A stretch of 64,000 nucleotides of DNA from Triatoma infestans (Eukaryota > Arthropoda > Insecta > Hemiptera > Reduviidae), in assembly GCA_011037195.1 (NCBI GenBank), contig JAAEAF010002738.1:62001-126000 (forward strand), in the 5' to 3' direction. The translations under genes and the position numbers were made by a program. Shown here one piece after another: positions 46,737 through 59,536 of this stretch. Numbering within the stretch: position 1 is the stretch's first letter; each line of letters begins with the position of its first letter. The notes under the pieces are model-generated. The model searched no databases. It was not told where the DNA came from and saw only the letters and a list, made by a program, of their open reading frames with translations.

Positions 46737-49700
46737 TTTGCTAAAAACCACTTTTTTGGACTCAGGGGATCTCAAAACGGATATTTCTGGTAAAAACTCA
46801 ATATCGAAAATTTGACACGATTACAATACTTCCTCTTACTAGGAGTAAGAGAAAGTAAAAAGTATCGAAAAATACTATAGATGAAAAATTATCAGAATAA
46901 AATCAAACCTAAAAATAGCTAAAGGAAGTAATCAGAACTGTATCATCATTCTTGGTTGTTACCTAAAATAATCCTGGTGTTAAATTTCATATTATATGAT
47001 TTTAAAAAATGATTATCAAATATCTTCGTAGAAGTGATAAATTATGTATTAATTTCTAGGTATCAACCCATTTACATTAAATGATAGCAAAACAGCAGTT
47101 ATAATGGCCTCTTCAACGAGTGAAACAGAAACGCAATTTTTATTTAATACTAAGCTTCAAGGAAAATACAGAGTAATCCTTGCACAAAGCAAAGCAACGC
47201 TGGCGAACCGGATATCATATTTTTTAAATCTTACAGGTAAATATATTTTTTATATTTATGAGGTCAGGTATGAAAATATAGAGCTCAAAAAACTAAAAGA
47301 CGTAGAATATTCAAAGTTGATTTTTTTTTTATCTGGCCTATTTTGTTTAAACATTGTAAACATACCACACTTACACACGCACAGATATATATTTATATAT
47401 TCTGGAAGCATTTTCCCCAGGATTTTCTCTGATGCAAAAGTTATTCTGCGCGGTCAATCTTGACTTTTTAAGACTCTCCACGGATATCTGTTGTTAACCG
47501 CCCATTTGTAATCCCAAAAGAGATGCTCTTATTAGAAATGCAGACAACTATGCTATATATAATTTTTTAGCACTTTGAAGGAATTACGCGGTTTACCAGA
47601 TACCACGGTCTAAGAAGTTCTATACTTAACTTTCTACTATTGCAATATGTTACAAGCTTTGCAAGAATTTTTAATTCCAACATTACGCAACAAAATGGCG
47701 GATATTTATTTTTGTTTACTTGTTTTGGGCTCACCACAGCTATGTGCAAATTTGTGACTGGTTAAGAATAAGGTCGCATTAAAAAAATGTCACGACTTTA
47801 GGGTTTGCTAAATTTGCGTTCAAGTGCTGCACAGCGTGATAATTACTTAAACAGGCACTCGCAATTGCTTCTATTGATTCACGATGGCTATGGAGAAACT
47901 TTCGTCTTCTGTTCTAATTTCAGAAATTACAGCAGATTTTCTAATTTACAGCAAACATTTAACGCTCAAAAGGATTGGACTCACAATCATGAGTACAATT
48001 GGGAAGCTACACTTTATTTCCAGAGGATCTTGAGAGGTTCCTCTATACAACTCGAACGAAGATGTTCCAACTTACATAGAAAAAAACTTTTTATCTTTAA
48101 AATCTTATTCGACGTTTCGGACACCTTTGGTGATGTCCTTCCCCAAGTTCTGCATAAAAAATGACAACTAAATAAACAGAAAATTTCATAATTTAGGGAG
48201 GAACAACATAGAAGCATTATAGATTACATGTATACCAACACAAATGTACATAAAAAATACTAATTACAAGAGTAAAAATACAGAACACTAAAAGATTAAA
48301 AAATATTAGAAATTGAAAATTAAGGAGAATAAAAATCATTTTTACTAGACGACACAGCCTTATTTCTGCCTTACAATATTACAGTATAATACAATTACTA
48401 CGATTATCATTATTATATGCAATATATTACGATTATACACAATATACACGATATGGTATGTGGTAGTGGTAAATAGCTGCTTGTGGTAAGTATGTCTGCG
48501 GCAGTTTTTGGTTTCACTCTTCGTTGTGCTTGTTGTCTGTCCAAGACTTTGGTCTGTCCCAGCTTCTGTATATTGGGTAAGTTGCCCAAAAATTTTTGTG
48601 TTGTCCTGTGCATGAATTCTTTTAAGAATGGTAATTGTAGCTCTCTATGGTTCTATACGTTCCGCAAACAGGTGATATCGCAGACTTAGTCCTGGAAGAT
48701 CTGCATTTGTTTAAAACAGTCTTATTAGCACGAATCAATATAGGACAGGCGTATGTTACTAGCGGTCCAAATAGAGGTGCAGGGAAGTCTAGTGCATGGT
48801 GGTTTTAGTGGTGTATTAGTGGTTGGATAGAGCTGTCTCAGAGTCTGTCCAATTTTACAGTTATGTGAGGCGTTCACGTAAGTATCGTGCTGAGTTGTAG
48901 GCCAAGGTACTTAAAGAGTTCCTCCGTTTCTTTCCACTGTAGGTCAGTGCTGCTGATCTTTAAATTAGTAACGACTTGCGTAAATTAAAAAGATACGGTA
49001 TCCATTAAGGAAGGGTAGAAAGTTAAACACTAAAAGGAGGTTATTGTGTAGTTATGGAGTAAGGTATGCTTACAAAGAAATACTGAAAGACCGAAAAGAG
49101 AAAATTCAAAAAGTTCGGAAATATGAGGAGAGGTAGAAGAACAAATCAATAAGTAATTATAAGAAAAACAAATGAATAAAAATAAACTGGAAAATGAGTG
49201 AAAGGTGTAAAACTTGGCGAGTGTTGTATTAATCTGCATTAAAAAGCCCCTCCCTCCCCCACTAAATTACACTAACCAAGTTTTTATAACCACATAATAA
49301 CTTTCTTCTGGCGTTTAACTCTCTCAAATTGTCAATTCTATTTATAATATAAAAAATACTTTATTAGGACCAAGCTTCGCAATTGAGGATACTTGGAATG
49401 GAGGATTGCGGGCTCTGCAGATAGGATATCAGGTTGTATCCAGTGGTTTGTGCAATGCAGCCATAGTTGGAGCCTCTAATAGTATATTTGGACCAGAAAT
49501 TTCTTATCCGTTTTACGCAATGGGCAAATTGAATAGCGATGGCAAGACGAAATGTTTCAGTGCAACAGGTAAATATGCTAAAATAATAACGAGAGTGCAA
49601 CGTTAACTTCCCTTGTAAAGACAAAGGATGGTTACAAATACTAAGAGGTTACAGCTGATGGTTACACGCGATCAGAAGGATGTGTAGTGTTCTTCTTGCA

Positions 49701-52700
49701 AAGAGCAGAGGATGCCAAGCGGTCCTATGGAGCTGTTGTAAACGTTCTTACATGCAACTATGGTGTACGTAACACTTCGTATCCAGAGTTCAGTCCAGAT
49801 CTATATAAAGATCTATTATTGCGAGTCTATAAAGAAGCACAAATTGACCCCTCGGAAGTCTGTTACATAGAAGCAGATGGTAGCGCTTCGAAAGTAAGTA
49901 TTCATTATATAATAGTAATTCACTTAGATTTTTAAATATGTGGGCTCATTATGGGGTCAAGAAGCAGATTTTACTATCCCTTACAGCTGTAAGAGGAAGT
50001 ATTGGGATCGTATGAAATTTTAGAAACTGATAGCATTCGATAGCGATAGCGGCACCTATAGCGCAAATCTGTTTTGAATTTTCCGAGATTTTTCATTTTT
50101 GGGATATTTGTTCACCCACATGACCAACACGCGAGCACAAGTGTACTCGACACTCACTGTGGAATCGACACACACTTGGGTACACACTTGGGCACACAAG
50201 TGCACCTGGGACCTCCGCGTGGTAGTCCAGTTTGCTAATCACTGAGCTATTAATTATTATTAACATTGAAATATTAACGAGGAACTGCTTTTCATTTAAC
50301 AATACTTAAAGAAATGAGGAATATGATGTTTGATAAAGGCTAAAGTAAAAACTATTTCTTGAACTAATTTCGTTGCTTTGAAAAAGTTATTTCGACGTTT
50401 TGGGCACCTTTGGTATCCAACCTCAGGAACTACTACATAAAAAGCAATTATTACTATGAGTGGGAAGTAAGTAACCAACAATTTGTAGTGGTTGTTTGTG
50501 CGAGTTGGACAGAAGGGAAATTTTAGTGGAGATTAGACTTAATGAACACTTATATTGTATTGAGAATACGAACATTGAGTGCAAGGACTTTACACTTTAT
50601 GTGACAAGAGAGTGACAGACAAACTGACAGAATGACGTGTGAGAATGATAGCCTTTGAATGTTAAAAGTTGTTCCAATGACGTTTGAATAGGCCTGAATT
50701 AGAGAGAGAGAGAGTTGCCTTTTCTGTTAAAGTCAACTTCTTCTCCTCTTCTTGATTCCTTTCTCCAATATCGTCAGACGCGATCCTTAGATTGCTCTCT
50801 CTATTAGATTGAGATAGGGAGGCATGTCACGCCTGGGCAATGTGACAAATAAATATGTACGGCGATAAGTAAATATTGTACGCCGGTCCAATACAAGTTA
50901 AAATGTAAACAGAAGATGACATTACAGAGTAGAAGATTAAAAAGATTCTAACAAATGCAACCACAGTTACAAATACAATCTTAAAAAAAAAAGTAATATA
51001 TTAAAATTGAAAGAAACATGAATATGTAACAGTAAAAAATGAAAATTAATATAGAGACGATATTTGTCCAGAACATCAGATGAGTTAAATGATGGAACGA
51101 AGTTATTGTGTAGTTATGGAGTAAGGTGTGCTTACAAAGAAACATGAAAAACAATGAGCATTTAAAATACTGTTTAGAAGAAAAATATTTGGTGTTAAAC
51201 ACACACGAGACTTTCTCTTACTGCAGTTTACAAAATTGTAATTGACAAATTATATAGTTAGTATGCAAAATTTTATAAAATTCGACGGTGTTTTTATGGA
51301 GAAAATCGCGAACAGATAAAACTGTTCAGTAAAAACTCATTTTTTAAAACCAGGAATTTAAACAATCTATTTATAATTAATTTTATTTAGTTAGTACTTG
51401 TATAACAAAAATTGTAGTTTAGAAGCAAAAATTACCTAACCCAAAAGCCGCTTAAGAGAATTTACCCGGAGAAATGTTACAGATAAAACTTGTAGCGCTT
51501 TATATGTGTAGATCGTATACTTAGTTTGAAGAAAATCGTTGGAACTGTGTTAGACAAAATAGTAGGAAACTGAAAAATACTTTTCGGTAAAACGCATTTC
51601 CGAAATCCTATTTACTTCATACTTTCGACAACATATTTAATTCTAATTAATATTATTTAAACGATAGAATTTTGCAAAGAGCACGTTAGAGGAAAACCTA
51701 CTCCCATCCCTTCACAAAAAGAGCCTTAAATAAATTCTCCCGGAGAAACATTTCAATTGTTGTGGCTCTTTGTATGTGTAAGTATAAAACAAATCGAAGA
51801 AAATCGATGAAACTGTATGAGAAAATTGTGCACAAATCATTCAGTAATGTGGTACATTCGGTTGAGGAATTCCGGCAGATAATTTACTGTCGGATCCCAT
51901 AGTGGTACCTAAACGGAATATCAACTTTGAACTTTATAAGATTTTTTATTTTTGAGGTATGCTGTTCAAATACCTACATACACACACACACGCCATTTTC
52001 TGAAAACCATTTTTTTGACAAGGGGGGCCTCAAAACGTTTATTTCCGGTGAAAACTCGATATCGAAAATTTGACATGTTTACAATACTTCCTCTTACTAG
52101 CAGTAAATATGATATGACTGAGTAAAAATGAGGAGAGAAGAACGAGAAAGGAAAAAAAGGAATCATAATATGTAAATAAAACTAAAATAAAATGTACAAG
52201 AGGGGTAAGAAGACGAAGAGTGTAATATATTAGTGTGGACCTTTTTTAAGGAAATGGAAAATGTTTTTGTAGGAGGAATTGATGACGTCCTTGTCTCTTT
52301 TGTAACTGATGGAGTTAAAATTGAAGTGAATGAGGATAGATTTATATGGGGGCTGTTTCAAGTGGTTGCAATAGGTGGTTAGGACAGGGGAATTATGGAA
52401 ATTAAATAAATCGGTGAAGCTGACAGCGGTTTCGTATGGGCGGTACTATCGGTTCTTGCGTTTACTACGTCCAATTCATATTGTCAAAGCCTCTATTGTA
52501 AGTTTGTTTGATTCACCAATATAACATTCGTTCAGTCTTGTTCAGTTGATTATTATACTTATTTATAAAGTTTTACATTTCAATTGATTACTCCAAACTA
52601 ATGATTCATTTTCGTTTCAAGACAATGGATGCTTTAGAATTAAACTGTATATCAGAAGTGATGTGTGCGAACAGGAAAACCCCATTGGCAGTTGGAAGTG

Positions 52701-55700
52701 TTAAAAGCAATATTGGCCACACTGAATCATTATCAGGCCTGGTATCTATCGTTAAAGTTTTGATCGCTTTCAAATCTGGATTTATTCCTCCAAACTTACA
52801 CTATTCTTCTCCAAATCCTGATGTACGAGCATTATTATCTGGTCAGATGGAAGTGAGTATCAAAAACATATAGGGTATAACTTGCGGAAGGTTTGCAGAT
52901 TATGGAATTTTATTGTTGATATAGGTAGTCACTGAACTAACTCCTCTGAGTGGAAATATAGTTGGAGTAAGCAGTATAGGACTGTCCGGCGGTTATGGGC
53001 ATGTCATCATCGAAAAGAATTCAAAAATTAAAAGCAATTTAAAAGAATCAACTTCTAGTAATATACCTTGGCTGTTTATAATTTCAGGCAGAAATGAGAA
53101 TAGTTTGAAAAAAGTAATTGAAAAGGTAATCTGCGTCATTATACCTAAATATGGATTTACTCTGTAAGAACTAATATATTAAAACGGATATTATGTTGGC
53201 AGGTACAAGCAATGCCTTTTAATGAGCGATTCATTGCTCTGACGCATCATGTCTTCAAATCACATTTAAAAGGGTACTACTTTAGAGGCTGCACGTTACT
53301 CAATACAGATGCTGAAAGAAAATGTGAAATTAAAGTAATTTTTAATATATTTCTTTACTTGCTAGGAACATTAGCTATTGAAGCCGAGCCTTCATTTTTT
53401 CATTCAGCAAAGTCCTGTTATTTTATTCCCTAAAAGTTTTCCAAGATACCCATTTCTCAATAATGAACTAATTTAAAACACCAGAAACTAACCGCCAAGA
53501 GAGTTTCTCCTCTTTATTTCTCTCCCTAGTAAGTACAGATCTAGCGAGATACATCTCTGATCCTTATATCTACAGCAACATTTGCTCAATATAGCAACGA
53601 AATATATATACTTAGACTAATGTAATTATATTTGCAAAATGTTTGATATTGGCTCAAAAGTAACTGCAATCAATAATTACAAATTATACCATAAAATCTG
53701 GTATTCTACTATTTGATTTGGTAATTATATCAAAACAACCAACTTTCTTTCCTAGGCACTCTAATAATACGACAACCAGACCAAACATTCACTTACAATT
53801 GGTACACTAAACCTACTCACTCCGGCAGACTGCTACATTTCCTTACAAATCAGCCTTTACATCATAAAATTAATTCCATCAAAACCTTATGTAACAGACA
53901 TTAACTTGTCTGCACCTCCATTCCAGAACGAAAATATCAACAATTACACAGCATTCTACTACAAAATCGTTATCCAAATCACCTCATCCTCAAAACATTC
54001 CGTAAACTAAAAAACAACCCTTTAAAAACCACATGCGATTCCATGCCCGAGCCATCTATATTCCGTTCTTTCATCTCCACAAATACCATCTCATACAAAA
54101 TCATTCATATTCCAAAGTATATCATTTGTCAAAAAAGACAAGGACTTCATTACCTCTTCTTACAACATTTTCCGCTTCCTAAAATAAGGCCCCCCCCCCC
54201 CAACTAAATTCCATACCAACTTTCTATACTTTCCACTCATTTTCTAGTTTATTTATATTCATCTACTTCTCTTATAATTACTAATTGATTCGTTTTTCAT
54301 TTTGACCACTCTTCACACTTCCCAACTTGGAAAAAACTTTACTCTACAACCAAACAAAAACCTCCTCCAATATTTAACTCTCCATTCTTCCTAAAAAGTA
54401 CCATATAATTGTATATTGTTTAATTGTTACATGTTATAACTTTATCATACATTCATGATATTTTTGTTTTGTACTTCCTGAGGAAGGACACCAAAGGTGA
54501 CCAAAAAGTCGAATAAACTTTTTAAAAAATAAAAAGTTTCTTCTTTGGCCCCAGCCAACAAACTTTTTAGATTGTTTATACCATAAAATGTTTACAGCAA
54601 TATGATGCTGGAGTAAAGAGGCCAGTTTGGTTTTTATTCTCTGGAATGGGTTCACAATGGCCTAGAATGGGCGCTGATCTAATGCGATTACCAACATTTG
54701 CAAGAGCTATAAACTTGTGTCATGAAGTTCTTCTACCGAAAGGAATTAATTTATTGGAAATCATACATTCTAATGACCCTCATATTTATGATTGTATATT
54801 GAATTCATTTATTGGTATTACAGCGATACAGGTATATCTATATATTTTCAATGATATCTGTTTTTTATTTATTTTTTAATCAGATAAATTAGATGTAGCT
54901 CTATTTCCGATTGCTTATCCAACTCAACTCTTTAATCGATCAGCGAAGACTTTCGACTCTTAAGTGACTTTACGACTCTTTGGTCGTAAGAGTGGAACTT
55001 CATAAAAAAGCATTAAATTAAAATTTAAGTATGCTAAAACAATTATCGAACTCAATATAAACAATAATTGGCAGGCAATAATTCATCAAACATTTTTACT
55101 TCTAGCCGAAGCTCACAACTTATTTCAATAAAATTATATCACCCTTTTAGCAGACAATTTTTTTTTTTTCTTGAGTGTGGAACTAACACGAGTAAATCCA
55201 TATAAATTTTATTTCGCGATACTCCACCTCTTGATGAATCGCTTTCACCTACTAACCTGGTGATGAAATTAGGGCTGGATATTTGTCTCGCGTCAGCTAG
55301 TGAATAATTTCCCAAGAAATAAAGAAGGATCTCCATTTAGTTTTCACTAATTCGAAAAAGGTTTGTTACTCTCTTCATAGAGTTATGTTATTTCAGACAG
55401 AAAAAGTTGGTGTGGTATGGGATTTAATATCATTGATTTATTGTATCTACAGCGGGACTAAGCCAAAGTAAATACGCGGGGAAAGTTTATCCCATTTTCA
55501 AAGTACAAAGGCCTAAGCGGTTGTGCTATTATTATTTAACATTTATATACTGGAAGGTTTGGGGACAAAGACAAAAATGTAAAAGAGGGAATCCTAAGAA
55601 ATGTTATTGGTGTGATGTGATGCTGTAGTTTGTAGCGAGCGGTAGTAGCTTGTAGTTTGTGGTGCGAGCGGTTTTGCAAAGGGCTTGTGTGTATTTAAGT

Positions 55701-58700
55701 TAGAAGTATTAGAAATAAGAAAGTAGTCACCACTCTTAACAATAAATATATTCTATTAAAATAATAACTACAAGTTATTTGCAAAGAATGTATAAACTTA
55801 TTAATATACTGTGGAACTGGCACTAATGCTAAGAGAGCGAAAAACAAGTGTTCTGCTCATATCAAAAATATCAAACAAAAATAGGCATAATGAAATGTAA
55901 ATCTGCATAAAGAAATATCAATTATTAATAAAAATACATCCTGGCCAAAAAAAAATATTAAATTTTCGATTAGATGAATGATTTCTGTGTCAGGAATGGG
56001 TTCCGCAACAAAATAATGTGTCTATTATTAAAAACGAATTAAATTAATTATATAGTATACTTTATACATCTTTGTTCTAGACTAAGTAATTGATTCCATA
56101 CTTTTTTTTTTTAATATGGTTAATATATATACATGTGGATGTAGTTTGTAGTGTTTGCGAATAGTTTGAGAAGTGTGTCATATAGAGTGAGAATGATTTC
56201 TAGTGTTTTATGTTTTACGTCGGTCGCGAAATATCATAGGATGTTTATTTTGGGATTCTGACATTTTCCTTATTTATGCTTTTTTAATTTTACTGAGGTA
56301 TTCTATCTTTTTCCGGTCTTCATTACATAAGCGTACAGTATGGTTGGGGTATAATTTCTCTATTTTGTAAGGTCCAGAAAATTTACGACCAAATTTGCCC
56401 TGAGGTTTGAAAATTTTCAGGTAAACATTGTCGTTAACCTGAAATTGATGTTTAGATACATTTCGATTATAATATTTGGCTCTAGTAACTTTTGCCTTTT
56501 TATTATTTTCCTTCGCCGAAGCGCGTACCTCTTTAATTTTATTGTACAATGTCCTGTATGAATATTAAAATTATCGAGGTCACGGGATGGGAAGTTTACT
56601 AGCCAAGCAAATTTGAACTTACTCCTAAATATGAGTTCATGAGGAGAATAGCCTGTCGAGGTATTTGGGCTTGAATTGTGTGCAGCTTTTATAAGTGGTA
56701 GATATCTGTGCCACTGGTTTTGTGAGTAGTGGGAGATACTACGAGCTATCGTTTTATGGATACGTTCCAATTTGCCATTGGAAGCAGGGTGGTAGGGAGT
56801 AGTGTTAACTTTTCGGATTTTCAATAGGGTGCAGATCTGAAGCATTATGGTAGAAGTGAAATTGGTACCTAAATCTGATAGTAGGTACTTGAGGGTGCCA
56901 TAACGGGTAAAAATTGCATTTACAGTATCTGTATATTCTTATCCTTTTGGTTTGTCATGGGAAACATCTCGAGAAAGCGACAATACTGGCAGGTAATGGT
57001 ATTCCTCACCTGTGTCTGGATTAGTGGAAACTTCCATGGGACCAACTACATCTATAGATAATGTAGGCTCTTGAAAATCACCCAAGGGAGGTTTGTGAGG
57101 AATATGTGACTTACTAGTAGCGCAACTATGACATGTTTGTAGATAGTTTTGCACATCAGCAGAAATATTTGGCCAAGTGAAGAACATTTTTATTATGTCA
57201 TATGTTTCATGAATACCATAGTGTCCAGAGAGAGGATTGCCATGAAATAATCTCATGATGGTGTCACGCATAGAGTTAGGCACTAGCGTGCAATCATCAA
57301 CAGTATGCACTATTAAACTCTGTTGGTCTAAGGAATAGTGGGGTGTTTGAAGTAACTTCTGACATTCAGCGTCTTTACTTTGAAGTTCTAACACTTCCAG
57401 GAGGTCTATCATTACTTTGAAGTTCTAGCACTTCCAGGAGGTCTATCATTACTTTGAAGTTCTAGCACTTCCAGGAGGTCTATCGTTGGATAGTATTCGT
57501 TGGTTTCGGCTTGAATGCAGCCTATGTATCGACTAAGGGCCTCCCATGTGCAATATTCTTGCCGGAACGATGTTCTATATAAAAATCAAACTCTGCCAGT
57601 TTCATGCTCTGACGGAAGGGCTTGTTGTGGCTATCTTTGATGTTTTTGAGCCATTGGAGGGCTGCGTCGTCTGTAACTAGCTTAAATCTGTAGCCATATA
57701 TGTATAGGTTTTAAACTCAAAGACGATGGCTAACAATTCACGTTCGGTAGTACAGAATTTGGATTCTGCTTCATTAAGCCCACGCTATGGGCCTTTCATC
57801 GCCATTAATATTTTGGCTTAAAATTGCGGAAATGCCTATATCACTTGCATCCATAGTAAGGATGAATTCATGCTCGTAATTTGGATAGGCTAGGACAGGT
57901 GGAGATATTAAGGTGAATTTGAGAGCTGAAAAGCGTCTTGACGCTATTGGGTCCACTGAAAATTTACACCTTTCTTTGTGATGTCTGTGAGTGGCTTGGC
58001 AAGCTCAGAAAATTTGGGGATAAATTTCCTATAGAAACCTATGAAACTCAAAAATGCTCTGACGTTTTTTAATTTACGAAGTGCAGGATAGTTCTTAACC
58101 GATTTTAATTTTTCTTCGTCGGGACTTATTCTGTTAGAACTAATTACATAGCCCAGATATTTACAACTCTCTTTAAAAAATTGACATTTACCCAAGTCTA
58201 TACACAAGTTACCGGTCTGGAGATGCTTCATAACTTTAATAATGCATGAAGGTGTTCATCGAAAGTTTTCCCATGGATGAAGAGTATATCGTCTATGAAG
58301 GTGTGGCAGATATCACCAGCATATCCGGACATAATTTTGTCCATTAGACGCTGGTAAGCGCTTGAGGCGTTCTTTAAACCGAAGGGAAGAACCTTGAATT
58401 GATAGGTTCCGAAATTAGTGAAGAAAGAAGTCTTTTTTTCAGATGCTTCGTCAAGGAGGATGGCGTGGAAGGCACCGCTGATGTCTAAGATGGTATAGAA
58501 ACGTGTGGCATTCAGTATGGATAGGATATGCTGTATATCCGGAAGCGGGTGAATTTCGGAAGTGGTGATGGCATTTAGTTTGCGAAGATCAACCACATAT
58601 CTATATTGTTTTCGGAGTTTTGTAATTTCTATAACATCAATTTTTGAGTGGTCAGCGTGTTTTTTTTTTTATGATATGAGGGAATTTCCCAGTTGGATTT

Positions 58701-59498
58701 ACTTTCTTTTTTTACATCTCTATCAAGATTGTCTTGTATGAGGGCCAAGAGGATGGGAGCCTCGGAGTGGGCTATCTTATAGGGGCGGCTGGACACAGGG
58801 GCATGATTTTTTGACTGCGTTTATGGTGCAAGTCTGTAAGTTTGTTTCAAAATGTATTCGATGTGTGCGATTGGAAAGTGTTTTTTAAAGTAATTTCGGT
58901 GAGGTAGTGTTTATAAGGTTGAGTGCATGTGTACGTGTGCGCAAATAATAATTGCCCTATTTAATATAAGGAGATCTCTACCAAGTATTAATTGGAAATT
59001 GCCTTTTAATTGCGAAACTATGAATTCGCCAGAAAAATTGGAATTATCGACATTGTCCGCATCCAAATGAAGGGACGTGATGCCATAATTAGGTATTACC
59101 TGGTTAGTCAGGGATTTTAAAATAATATTTGAATGCTGAAGATTCTTATTTCGACAAAAACTGGAATCCACTAGGCTGTGACTAGCTCCAGTGTCTACAA
59201 GGGCACGAATAAATTTTTTGCCAATTCTTAAATTTACTAACAAATTGTCAGAATTGATGAAAGCAGGTATGAGAGCCGTGGCCATAATATCAGCTGTTCG
59301 TGAGAGCGGCTGTGAGCTTAGCCGTTTTTTGGCTGTATTTGGAAACAATTACGAGGCGCATGTCCAAATTTTGAACAATATTGGCAAGTGGGCTTACTTT
59401 GGAGGTTATTACCAATTTAATTGTTATTATTATATTGGGGTCTATTTGGAGAATAGTTAAATCGTGAATTATAAACTTGAGCATTATTATTACTATAA

Positions 59499-59536
<38 letters not shown>

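Larger units (their letters stand above)
44166..53334 (+). other. Gene B: ketoacyl synthase and linker, catalytically altered
   Basis: Residues 1-490. The KS fold is well kept (GMGGIFPG; ANRISYFLNLTG; ADGYTRSEG; VGSVKSNIGHTESLSGL). The catalytic triad of animal KS is Cys-His-His (161, 293, 331 in human numbering). Here the DTACSS box reads E-D-T-W-N-G-G, with Trp165 (codon 49394-49396) at the Cys position. EAHGTGT reads EADGSAS, with Asp297 for the first His. The second His is kept (His335, KSNIGH). Condensation cannot proceed without the cysteine, so this KS is predicted to be dead but folded. Confidence 0.9.

Noticed and set aside
57377..57487. CRISPR-like direct repeats
   Set aside because: Three contiguous 37-bp copies without spacers inside a retrotransposon; a tandem duplication.
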